Position numbers and translations under genes: made by a program. From Tissierella sp. Yu-01 (lineage in GTDB: Bacteria > Bacillota > Clostridia > Tissierellales > Tissierellaceae): a DNA stretch of 64,000 nucleotides. Within the stretch, counting starts at the first letter, position 1, and each line of letters opens with the position of its first letter. The DNA is taken from assembly GCF_029537395.1 (NCBI RefSeq), contig NZ_CP120677.1:1178001-1242000 (forward strand), written 5' to 3'. Of this stretch, positions 35,582-47,665 are shown in pieces. The notes below the pieces were generated by a model that was not told where the DNA came from, made no database searches, and saw only the letters and a list, made by a program, of their open reading frames with translations.

Positions 35582-36595
35582 TTAAAGCATTACAAGTTGA
35601 TTTGTTATTAAAGATTGCTTACATGCATATCCAATTTCTGTCGCCTTTAATCCGTCAAAAGCTCCTACTGGTGTTTTTCTGTCTTCTAGTACACAGTTGA
35701 CAAATTCCTGAAGTTCATTTAAATAAGCATTTTCAAATCTTTCAAGAAAACCCTCATGGCATTCCCTTACAGCACCATTCTCATTGAATACAGTTACCAA
35801 ATTTTTTTCTGGAATTGTACCAATTCTTAAAGTTCCCTTGGTTCCTATGATTTCTGTTTCTATATGGTATCCATGAACACTGGTACGACCTGCAAAGAAT
35901 GATGCAACTGCTCCATTTTCAAACTGAATCATTGCTGCTCCATTATCGATATCATCATGCTCTCCAAATTCAGGATATAAGTAGTTATCTCCTACAGCAA
36001 ATACGGTTTTTGCTTCTGAGTTTAAAAACCATCTAGCCAAATCCAAATCGTGAATCATCATATCTAAGTATAATCCTCCACTTTTCTCGGCAAAGGCTAT
36101 GGCTCCTTCTACAGCACTTACTGGATCTATGCTATAACACCTTATATACATGGGCTTACCTATGTCTCCATCATCTAGCTTTTTCTTCGCATATAAATAT
36201 GAAGGATCGAATCTTCTCATAAATCCAAGCATAAATTTTTTATCATTATGCTTTTCAATTATATTCGTAATATAATCAACTTCTTCTTTGGTAATTCCCA
36301 AAGGTTTTTCTGAAAAAACATGATATCCAGCTTCTAAAGCAAGTTCGATCTGTTTGCAGTGTTCTGTTGAGGATGATGCTATAAAAATTGCATCCAACTC
36401 TTCATTTTCAAGCATTTCTTTATAGTTGGTGTAAGCATATTTAATACCCCAATTCTTTTGGGCTTCATCAACTTCATCCTGTTTGATGCTGCACACTGCA
36501 AGGAGTTCAGCATTAGGTACTCTAAAGGCTATGTTTTCAGCATGTCTCTTTCCAAGTCTACCAAGTCCAACAATACCCATTTTTATAGTTCTCAT
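35582..36595 (-). CDS. Gfo/Idh/MocA dehydrogenase, second inositol-dehydrogenase-like enzyme
   Basis: 337 residues with the N-terminal nucleotide motif GIVGLGRLGKRHAENI and the catalytic lysine in SEKPLGITKEE. The C-terminal domain keeps MMIHDLDLARWFL, with the conserved aspartate and histidine seen in inositol dehydrogenases. It is clearly a paralogue of the 26774-27793 protein but well diverged. Likely substrates are another inositol isomer (scyllo- or chiro-inositol) or a keto-inositol. It starts one base after the LacI-type regulator stop, with GGAGGG before the ATG. Confidence 0.78.
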   Translation of the reverse strand: MRTIKMGIVGLGRLGKRHAENIAFRVPNAELLAVCSIKQDEVDEAQKNWGIKYAYTNYKEMLENEELDAIFIASSSTEHCKQIELALEAGYHVFSEKPLGITKEEVDYITNIIEKHNDKKFMLGFMRRFDPSYLYAKKKLDDGDIGKPMYIRCYSIDPVSAVEGAIAFAEKSGGLYLDMMIHDLDLARWFLNSEAKTVFAVGDNYLYPEFGEHDDIDNGAAMIQFENGAVASFFAGRTSVHGYHIETEIIGTKGTLRIGTIPEKNLVTVFNENGAVRECHEGFLERFENAYLNELQEFVNCVLEDRKTPVGAFDGLKATEIGYACKQSLITNQLVML

Positions 36596-36596
36596 C

Positions 36597-37658
36597 TTAA
36601 CCCTCCAAACTGGTATTCAATTTTCTAGTGGATTCTCGTTCAATCAGTTTAGTACTAAGTCTCATGTTTACCTTCTTATTCTTCCTAACACCATTGATTA
36701 ATTCCAAAAGTCTATTACATGTCAATATAGCAATTTCTTCTCTTGGTTGATGTATTGTTGTCAAATTCGGCTTGAAGTCCAATACCATTTCTATGTCATC
36801 ATATCCCACAATTGAATAATCATCAGGTATTGTCTTTCCCATTTCCTTTAAAGCTTGCATAGCGCCTATTGCCATTAAATCCGTCTGAGAAAATATACCA
36901 GTAATATTATTCACCTGTATAAAGTCGATGTTTTGCATTATAATTTCATATCCTGAGCTGATATCCCTATAACCTTTCAATATGAAGTCTTCATTTATTT
37001 CTATACCATTGTCCATCAAAGCAGCTTTATATCCTTCTGTCCTTTGATTAAACTCCATAGAGTTTCCATGGGATGTAAGACATAGTATATTCTTATGGCC
37101 AAGTTCAATTAAATGCTTTGTAGCATCATAGCCCCCGCCAAAATGATTTGTATAAATTGCATCTACTGTCTCTAGATCACAGAAACTAGGATAGTGATGT
37201 AGAAATACATATGGCATTTTTGAAATTTCAATGAAATTCATTATCTTTTGGTCTACATCCGTAATATTAGGATGTATTATAAGAAGTCCATCAATTTTCT
37301 TACTCAGTATTAGCCTTTTAATATTACTTTCACCAGTGTACCTATTTCTTGGGAAAGCAACTATATTGTCCAGCTCCTCTTTTTCTAAGAAATCACGGAT
37401 TTGACTTAATAGCGAATTATAATATAAACTAATACCAAATTCTCCAAATCTCTCAGGATAAATTATTCCAATAGTTCCAGTCTTGCTGGTACTTAAACTT
37501 CTTGCATTAGCATTAAATTCAAATCCCATTGTCTCAGCTAGTTCTTTTACTTTTATTTTAGTTTTCTCGGCCACCAAAGGACTATCATTGAGGCTCCTTG
37601 ATACTGTTGCCTTACTTACACCTGCTATCCTTGCGATGTCCTTTATTGTTACTGTCAT
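36597..37658 (-). CDS. LacI-family regulator of the inositol operon
   Basis: 353 residues. The N-terminal helix-turn-helix is textbook (VTIKDIARIAGVSKATVSRSLN), with the hinge helix ANARSLSTSKTG near residue 60, followed by a periplasmic-binding-protein-like sensor domain. It lies inside the operon between the transport genes and the catabolic genes. The paired operators at 41487-41523 before the operon are natural targets. The effector is presumably an inositol or an early intermediate. The ATG follows GGTGATTTT. Confidence 0.9.
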   Translation of the reverse strand: MTVTIKDIARIAGVSKATVSRSLNDSPLVAEKTKIKVKELAETMGFEFNANARSLSTSKTGTIGIIYPERFGEFGISLYYNSLLSQIRDFLEKEELDNIVAFPRNRYTGESNIKRLILSKKIDGLLIIHPNITDVDQKIMNFIEISKMPYVFLHHYPSFCDLETVDAIYTNHFGGGYDATKHLIELGHKNILCLTSHGNSMEFNQRTEGYKAALMDNGIEINEDFILKGYRDISSGYEIIMQNIDFIQVNNITGIFSQTDLMAIGAMQALKEMGKTIPDDYSIVGYDDIEMVLDFKPNLTTIHQPREEIAILTCNRLLELINGVRKNKKVNMRLSTKLIERESTRKLNTSLEG

Positions 37659-37690
37659 AAAATCACCATCGTTCCTAATTAATGTTTAAC

Positions 37691-38707
37691 TTATTTTCTT
37701 TGTCTATTTTTTCTCATGTCGATAATTACAGCTACAACTATAATTACACCTTCTGTTACTTGTTGCCAATATGCAGGAACTCCCAGTAAAGTAAGACCAT
37801 TTCTTAGTACACCTAGTACTAGAGCACCTATAACAGCACCCCTAATTGTTCCAATACCACCTGAATGGCTAGTACCTCCAATAGTTGTTGCAGCTATAGC
37901 TGTCAATTCATAACCAGTTGCAGCACCTGGATGGGCACTACCAGTACGTCCTACGAATACTACTGCTGCTAATCCTGCTAATAAACCACAATATGCATAT
38001 ATCATAATAAGATTTTTCTTTACATCAATACCTGATACTTCTGCGGCATGTATGTTTCCACCAATAGCATATATGTTTTTACCAAACCTTGTATGATTTA
38101 GCATTATGAAGGTTATAGCTATCATAATTGCATAAATAACAACTGGAACAGGTATTACACCAAAGATCTTTCCACCAATATTTGTAAAGCTTTCTGTTAA
38201 ATTACTTATTGGCTTACCTTCAGTATAGATAAGAGCAAACCCTCTAGCAGCTGTCTGCATACCTAAAGTAGCAATAAAAGCTGGTATTCCAGTCTTAGCT
38301 ATTAAGAAACCATTTACTGCTCCGCAAGCTAATCCTACTAAAAGCGCTACAGCTATTGGTACTAAGATTGGTAAAACAGGTAAATTAGGAAAATACTTAC
38401 CAGTTGCACCTACAGTTTGTCCCAAACTTGCTGCAAGCACAGCAGCAAAGGCTAATACAGAACCTGCTGAAAGGTCAATACCTTTTGATATTATAACTAT
38501 AGTTAATCCCAACGACATTATTCCAAAGATTGAAACCTGAGTTAAAACATTAAAGATATTAGTAGGTCTTAAAAAAGCTGGTTCAAGTATACTAATTACA
38601 ACTATCATAAGTAAGAGCACTAGTACAATGCCATATTTTTTAAGTAATTGTGCTATATTGCTTTCTCTGTTAACGGATATATTTGCACTTTCATTATTTA
38701 TTGTCAA
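37691..38707 (-). CDS. ABC transporter permease, ribose/inositol type
   Basis: 338 residues with eight to ten hydrophobic segments and the family motifs GIMSLGLTIVIISKGIDLS near residue 65 and TAIAATTIGGTSHSGGIGT near residue 275, as in RbsC and inositol permeases. The start is TTG 38705-38707, six bases from GGAGG. It forms the membrane channel for the ATPase and the binding lipoprotein encoded just upstream. Cyclitol uptake is inferred from the iol genes in the operon. Confidence 0.9.
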   Translation of the reverse strand: MTINNESANISVNRESNIAQLLKKYGIVLVLLLMIVVISILEPAFLRPTNIFNVLTQVSIFGIMSLGLTIVIISKGIDLSAGSVLAFAAVLAASLGQTVGATGKYFPNLPVLPILVPIAVALLVGLACGAVNGFLIAKTGIPAFIATLGMQTAARGFALIYTEGKPISNLTESFTNIGGKIFGVIPVPVVIYAIMIAITFIMLNHTRFGKNIYAIGGNIHAAEVSGIDVKKNLIMIYAYCGLLAGLAAVVFVGRTGSAHPGAATGYELTAIAATTIGGTSHSGGIGTIRGAVIGALVLGVLRNGLTLLGVPAYWQQVTEGVIIVVAVIIDMRKNRQRK

Positions 38708-38725
38708 CTGAATCCTCCCCCTAAC

Positions 38726-40243
38726 TTAATTAACTCTTTCCTTATAGGTATCTGTTGCATATTCCATTATTAATTCCTGACTCACGTTTTGATTATTCTC
38801 CAGTATTCCTGTAACTCTGCCTTCATGGACAACCATTATTCGATCGCTCATTCCAAGTATTTCAGGTAATTCAGATGAAACCATAACTATACACTTGCCT
38901 TGTCCAGCTAGCATACTAATAAGTTTATGAATTTCAGACTTGGCACCCACATCGATTCCACGAGTTGGTTCATCCAGGAATAGTATATCTGGTTGAGTTA
39001 ATAACCATTTTGCAACTAAAACCTTCTGCTGATTACCGCCTGATAAATTTTCAATTTTATGTTTTGGACTTGGAGTTTTTATGCTTATGGCATTGATAAA
39101 TTTGCTGCAGTCTCCTTTCAATTCTTTATAATTAAGCAATTTAGATTTCTTTACATACTTCAATATATTAGCAAGAGTAAGGTTAAATTCTACATCAAGC
39201 ATAGGAAAGATTCCTGTCTGTCTCCTGTCTTCAGTTAAAAACGCCATTTTCTTTTCTATTGCATCAATAGGACTTCTTATCTCTACTTTTTCTCCATTAA
39301 TAAATATTTCACCAGAATCATAGTTCTTTATTCCGAAAATACTTTCAATAATCTCAGTTCTACCAGAACCAACTAACCCAGAAATTCCAAAGATTTCACC
39401 TTTTCTCACTGTAAATGAAACATCCTTAAAATATTTTTTATGGGTTAGATTCTTAACTTCAAGATATACTTCACCTATATCACATGGTGTCTTTGGAAAC
39501 ATATCATCTATATTTCTTCCTACCATCATCTTAATTAGGTTATCTGTGCTAAGTTGAGCTGTATCTTCTGTGCCTATGTATTCCCCATCTCTAAAAACTG
39601 TTATTTTATCAGTAATAGCATATATTTCATCAATTTTATGAGAAATGTATATGATACTTCTACCTTCTGCTTTTAGCTTTCTCATTATTTTATAAAGCTG
39701 TTCAACTTCCCTTGATGGAAGCGCAGATGTTGGTTCGTCCATAATTATAAGTTTTGCATTATAAGATATGGCCTTTGCTATTTCAATTAGCTGTAACTTT
39801 GCAACTGTAAGATTAGCTGCAATGGTCAAAGGATCTTCGTCTAGTTCTATTTCTTTTAGAAGATCTTTAGTTAAGTCATACATTTTCTTATGATCAACCA
39901 GACCAAATTTATTTAAAGGTTCTCTACCACTCCAAATATTTTCCATAATAGATCTATATAATATCGGATTAATCTCTTGATGAATCATGGAAATTCCTAC
40001 ATTTAATGCTTCTGCTACATCATAGTTTTCAAGAAGGTTGCCATCAAAATATATTTCTCCTGATGTTGGTGAATAAATTCCTAAAAGACATTTCATCAAA
40101 GTAGACTTCCCAGCTCCATTTTCTCCTATGAGTGCATGTATTTCCCCATAACCTACATTAAAGTCAACACCCTTCAAAGCCATTACTCCAGGAAAGACTT
40201 TTTTAATATTTTTCATTTGAAGCAAATATTTGTTATTTTCCAT
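38726..40243 (-). CDS. ABC transporter ATP-binding protein, ribose/inositol type (double ATPase)
   Basis: 505 residues from ATG 40241-40243, chosen because AAAGGTGG lies five bases upstream. Two ABC domains are fused, as in RbsA/MglA. The first has GENGAGKSTL and the Walker B IIMDEPTSAL. The second has a degenerate Walker A (GLVGSGRTE), the signature LSGGNQQKV and DILFLDEPTRGID. It energises the permease encoded 18 bases downstream. Between it and the binding-protein gene are a 15-base hairpin and repeat copy 2, which may adjust the ratio of lipoprotein to ATPase. Confidence 0.92.
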   Translation of the reverse strand: MENNKYLLQMKNIKKVFPGVMALKGVDFNVGYGEIHALIGENGAGKSTLMKCLLGIYSPTSGEIYFDGNLLENYDVAEALNVGISMIHQEINPILYRSIMENIWSGREPLNKFGLVDHKKMYDLTKDLLKEIELDEDPLTIAANLTVAKLQLIEIAKAISYNAKLIIMDEPTSALPSREVEQLYKIMRKLKAEGRSIIYISHKIDEIYAITDKITVFRDGEYIGTEDTAQLSTDNLIKMMVGRNIDDMFPKTPCDIGEVYLEVKNLTHKKYFKDVSFTVRKGEIFGISGLVGSGRTEIIESIFGIKNYDSGEIFINGEKVEIRSPIDAIEKKMAFLTEDRRQTGIFPMLDVEFNLTLANILKYVKKSKLLNYKELKGDCSKFINAISIKTPSPKHKIENLSGGNQQKVLVAKWLLTQPDILFLDEPTRGIDVGAKSEIHKLISMLAGQGKCIVMVSSELPEILGMSDRIMVVHEGRVTGILENNQNVSQELIMEYATDTYKERVN

Positions 40244-40290
40244 ATTAACCACCTTTCCACATTATGCAGTATGTGAAAACTATAAATTTA

Positions 40291-40325
40291 TCTAGTAGTC
40301 ACTTCATTGAGAAGTGACTACTAGA
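40291..40325 (-). other. Strong intercistronic hairpin before the ABC ATPase gene
   Basis: A perfect 15-base stem (40291-40305 with 40311-40325, TCTAGTAGTCACTTC) with a five-base loop lies between the binding-protein and ATPase genes. It lacks a T-run on the minus strand, so it may protect the upstream message from exonucleases rather than end transcription. Confidence 0.6.
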
Positions 40326-40337
40326 TTTCTGCTTGTA

Positions 40338-40476
40338 TTTAAATATCAGAGGTAATTGCGTAGCAATTACTTCACACCATTGCAACGAGGTGGGAGTTTT
40401 AAACACACCACCTGTTGACTAATAAGGAACCCGACCTCTTTAAGAAGCGTGGGACATATTAACCTCGTTATTTAAA
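40338..40476 (+). repeat. Structured intergenic repeat, copy 2
   Basis: 139 bases matching 25261-25400 in the same orientation. Stem A here is GTAATTGC (40352-40359) with GCAATTAC (40363-40370): relative to copy 1 one A-T pair has become T-A, a compensatory change. The closing stem AACGAGGT (40384-40391) with ACCTCGTT (40462-40469) is identical in both. The right edge (TTATTTAAA) overlaps the last codons and stop of the binding-protein gene. Confidence 0.75.
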
Positions 40477-41424
40477 CTCAGCTAAATTATCTATAGTTAC
40501 CAGCTTAAATGGTACCCAAGTAATACTATCTTGTGACTCACCTTTTAAAGCTTTATGTGCAGCTACAACAGCGCCTTGACCTTGTCCTACTGCATCTTGA
40601 AGTACAGTTGCAGCCATTCCACCCTCTTCAACTGATGCAAGAGCATCTGGTATTGCATCTACTCCTACTACAATTATGTCATCACGGCCAGCATCTCTAG
40701 CAGCTTTTAATGCACCTAATGCCATTTCATCATTGTTTGCTAGTATTGCATTTAAATCATTTCCATAGGCTGTTAACCAGTTCTCAGTTATTGATAATCC
40801 CTGATCACGCTGCCAATTTCCAGTTTCTTTAGCTAAAACTTTTATATCTGGATATTGTTCACTGATAACTAATTCATTTCCTTCTGTACGTTTAACAGCA
40901 CCTTCGTTACTAAGAATACCCATAAGTATGGCAACGTTTCCCTTACCGCTAAGTTGTTCGCCAACAAACTCCATTTGTAATTCTCCAGCTATAACTTCTT
41001 GTGATCCTACATAGTAAACGTTTTCAGGAACTGAATCTTCACCGAATGGATTTCTGTTTACAAATACTAAAGGAATACCTGCATCTTTAGCAGCTTGTGT
41101 AATCGGTTCCATTGCACTAGTATCTACTGGTACAACTATTAGAGCATTTACACCTTGCTCAATAAAAGCATTGATCTGATCTTGTTGTTTAATTACGTCT
41201 TCTTGCGCATCTTGTACATCAATTGTCAAATCTGAATTCTCTGTTACATAAGCCTTAGCAGCATCAACTATGTAAGTTTGGAATGTGTCATTAAAGTTGT
41301 TGCAGCTATAACCAATTTTGAAGGTGTCTCCTCCAGTTGAAGCTGGTGTTTCTTGTGTACATGCTGAAAAAACAACCGCTAGCATTACAATTAGTAGTAC
41401 TAGACTTACAAATTTCTTTTTCAT
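40468..41424 (-). CDS. Sugar/cyclitol-binding lipoprotein of the ABC transporter
   Basis: 318 residues with a lipoprotein signal peptide (MKKKF, hydrophobic core, FSAC lipobox with the acylated cysteine near residue 22). The mature part is a ribose-binding-protein-like fold (IGYSCNNFNDTFQ, then INAFIEQGVNALIVVPVD and a VGVDAIPDAL stretch). It would capture the cyclitol outside the membrane. As first gene of the operon it is likely the most highly expressed, and hairpin and repeat structures follow it. The stop codon lies at the edge of repeat copy 2, so its last three residues (EFK) may come from that element. Confidence 0.9.
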   Translation of the reverse strand: MKKKFVSLVLLIVMLAVVFSACTQETPASTGGDTFKIGYSCNNFNDTFQTYIVDAAKAYVTENSDLTIDVQDAQEDVIKQQDQINAFIEQGVNALIVVPVDTSAMEPITQAAKDAGIPLVFVNRNPFGEDSVPENVYYVGSQEVIAGELQMEFVGEQLSGKGNVAILMGILSNEGAVKRTEGNELVISEQYPDIKVLAKETGNWQRDQGLSITENWLTAYGNDLNAILANNDEMALGALKAARDAGRDDIIVVGVDAIPDALASVEEGGMAATVLQDAVGQGQGAVVAAHKALKGESQDSITWVPFKLVTIDNLAEFK

Positions 41425-41473
41425 GTTGTTGCCCCCTTAGATTTTTTTGAGATTATATATCTCTATTAAAAAC

Positions 41474-41523
41474 ATAATATACTATATGAAAACGTTTGTA
41501 AAGGGTTTTTGAAATCGGTTACA
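41474..41523 (-). promoter_or_regulatory. Promoter and paired LacI/cre-type operators of the inositol operon
   Basis: On the minus strand TTTACA (41497-41502) and TATTAT (41474-41479) are 17 bases apart. Operator 1 (41487-41500, minus-strand TACAAACGTTTTCA) matches 12 of 14 positions of TGWAANCGNTNWCA and overlaps the -35. Operator 2 (41510-41523, minus-strand TGTAACCGATTTCA) matches all 14. Their centres are 23 bases apart, about two helical turns. A further TGCAATCGGGTGCA palindrome lies at 41594-41607. The operon's LacI protein, CcpA, or both could bind. Confidence 0.65.
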
Positions 41524-41631
41524 TTTATTTAATAAATTTGTTAAGATTGTTATTAATCCGACAATATCAGTATAATTAGTTTATTTGACTTTTTGCAATC
41601 GGGTGCATTTGTAAATTACTTTGTTGTAAAC

Positions 41632-41667
41632 AAAAAACCTTATTTCATAATTGAAATAAGGTTTTTT
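41632..41667 (-). terminator. Terminator of the rRNA operon
   Basis: A 16-base stem (41632-41647 with 41652-41667) around AACCTTATTTCA with a four-base loop follows the 5S gene and is flanked by A/T runs on both sides. Confidence 0.85.
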
Positions 41668-41683
41668 TAATACTAAATATGTA

Positions 41684-41800
41684 GCCCGGCAACTTCCTAC
41701 TCTCCCAGGGCGTTACCACCCAAGTACCATCGGCGTTAGGAGACTTAACTTCTGTGTTCGGTATGGGAACAGGTGTGTCTCTCCTGCTATCGTCACCAGA
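41684..41800 (-). rRNA. rrf: 5S ribosomal RNA
   Basis: The minus strand reads GGTGACGATAGCAGGAGAG at its start, then CCATACCGAACACAGAAG and a closing GCCGGGC, the conserved 5S landmarks. Length is about 117 bases, and ends are estimated to a few bases. It is the last gene of the rRNA operon, before the terminator at 41632-41667. Confidence 0.92.
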
Positions 41801-41937
41801 CGAAAACTACTTTCAACAATATATCATATTTCGCATCAGCTAACACAAATCTATTTGTTCGTTTTCACTCACATAGATTTGGTGCTACTGCATCTGACCT
41901 ACATCAACTCAACTCACGTTTCATTGTGTTAGGTCAT

Positions 41938-46511
<4,574 letters not shown>

Positions 46512-46723
46512 AACTTGTATCCAGGGGCTATGCAATTGCCGAAATCTTCGATTTCGAGGAATTGTAAGCCATCGGAAAATTTTGCTAGAGTTTGACTAGC
46601 TCTTATTATTTATTAATTGATTCTTTGTGTTTCTTAATTCAAAGTCTCACACTGTTTAATTATCTAGGTTCAACAAGTTCACTTTCGCGAACTTTGTCGT
46701 CTCTTATGAGAGACAACTTTTAA

Positions 46724-46752
46724 ATCTTAACATCTTTTCTCGAACTTGTCAA
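46724..46752 (-). promoter_or_regulatory. rRNA promoter, proximal
   Basis: TTGACA (46747-46752) and TAAGAT (46724-46729) with a 17-base spacer lie about 215 bases upstream of the mature 16S start. Confidence 0.55.
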
Positions 46753-46810
46753 CACTTTTTTTAAAAAGTTTTTTCAGAGCTATTAACTCTTTGTTAACAA
46801 GTGGATACTT

Positions 46811-46839
46811 AGTATATCATGTATCCTTAGTTAATGCAA
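46811..46839 (-). promoter_or_regulatory. rRNA promoter, middle
   Basis: TTGCAT (46834-46839) and TATACT (46811-46816) with a 17-base spacer. It is one of three promoters in series. Confidence 0.55.
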
Positions 46840-46896
46840 CTGGTAATTGTTGCTTGATGTTATTCTTTTAATCCCAGCCTTTTCAACCGGATGATT

Positions 46897-46926
46897 AGTA
46901 TACCACGAAACTCACTACTAAATCAA
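46897..46926 (-). promoter_or_regulatory. rRNA promoter, distal
   Basis: TTGATT (46921-46926) and TATACT (46897-46902) with an 18-base spacer. It shares the -10 sequence of the middle promoter. Confidence 0.45.
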
Positions 46927-47066
46927 TTGGTTTCTTTTGGTAACTCACTAACCCCTAGGTCATTATGACCGGATAATTAGAATAGCATGTATCTTAATTT
47001 AGGAATAGCATTATTTTTAGTACCACCAGAGATTGCAATTAATTTAGTATCAATTGATTTATTTAA

Positions 47067-47277
47067 TTCTATTAACATACTAATGTTACATCAACCATCA
47101 GGCATGAGAATTGGGTATAAAGCTATAGTTTCTTCAGCTAATCCGAATGTAGTTCCTCCTAATGTTATTAAAGCATATACCAATATAACTAGTAAGAACT
47201 CTTCCTTTTGTATGTCTAGATAAGGCCGCAATACCCGCGTCAAAGGTACCAGTTTTATATATTAATCTCCTATTCAT
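47067..47277 (-). pseudogene. Relic of a YfcC-family anaerobic carboxylate/amino-acid carrier
   Basis: One minus-strand frame reads RLIYKTGTFDAGIAALSRHT (to about 47200). The next frame, shifted by one base, continues KEEFLLVILVYALITLGGTT and FGLAEETIALYPILMP, then stops after DG near 47095. Together these follow the YfcC-family core with its conserved GGTTFGxAEETIxFYPI segment. Both ends are missing and the frame is broken, so this is a decayed fragment of a roughly 450-500 residue transporter. It lies directly upstream of the rRNA promoters. Confidence 0.65.
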
Positions 47278-47338
47278 TATCATTTTCTTTAGTATGTGAA
47301 GAAGACCTACAGACAACTCTGTAAGTCTCGTAACACTC

Positions 47339-47500
47339 TTACTTCTTTTTTAATTCTGATTTATTGGTTTTAGTCTTGCCACCTAATTCCTTGTTGTTTT
47401 TCATATCTTCATTATCTAGAATCCCATGCTCACCTGCAATTTCATAATTCATCTCTTTAAAAAAATTGATGTCAATATTATTTTTCTTTTTTTCTTTCAA
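47339..47500 (-). CDS. Small hydrophilic protein, possibly a divergent small acid-soluble spore protein
   Basis: 53 residues from TTG 47498-47500, six bases after GAGGTG; a longer frame to 47548 lacks a ribosome site. The sequence is lysine- and asparagine-rich, with EMNYEIAGEHGILDN followed by KELGGKTKTNKSE. The EIA-x-E-x-G pattern followed by a GG is reminiscent of alpha/beta-type spore DNA-binding proteins of Clostridia, but the second conserved segment is poor. Treat the family as tentative. It is a solitary minus-strand gene downstream of the kinase operon terminator. Confidence 0.5.
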   Translation of the reverse strand: MKEKKKNNIDINFFKEMNYEIAGEHGILDNEDMKNNKELGGKTKTNKSELKKK

Positions 47501-47628
47501 TGATATCACCTCATATGTATTTTTCTCATTAATACTTTTTACATACAATGAATTTTTTAAAAAACTTATGTTATAAATTAAATAGTAATAAAATTATAAA
47601 TAGGACTCCATAAGTTAGAATCTAATAG

Positions 47629-47665
47629 AAAAAGTCATTAGGGTTGCTTCCCTAATGACTTTTTT
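47629..47665 (-). terminator. Terminator of the LIV-type transporter/kinase operon
   Basis: A 15-base stem (47629-47643 with 47650-47664, AAAAAGTCATTAGGG) with a six-base loop overlaps the kinase stop codon and ends in T on the minus strand. Confidence 0.9.

Larger units (their letters stand above)
46512..47338. other. rRNA leader and upstream region (827 bases)
   Basis: From right to left on the minus strand it holds a small hairpin (around 47295-47330), the decayed YfcC-type relic (47067-47277), three tandem rRNA promoters (46724-46926), then a leader with several short inverted repeats that probably form the 16S processing stem. A plus-strand frame at 46987-47223 has no ribosome site and is not considered a gene. 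Confidence 0.65.

Noticed and set aside
41801-41937. tRNA genes in the 23S-5S gap or after 5S
   Set aside because: No cloverleaf or GTTCRANNC T-loop could be found on either strand.
46987-47223. Plus-strand 78-codon frame upstream of the rRNA promoters
   Set aside because: It is the antisense of the YfcC-type relic, where the other strand gives recognisable family motifs; no ribosome site.
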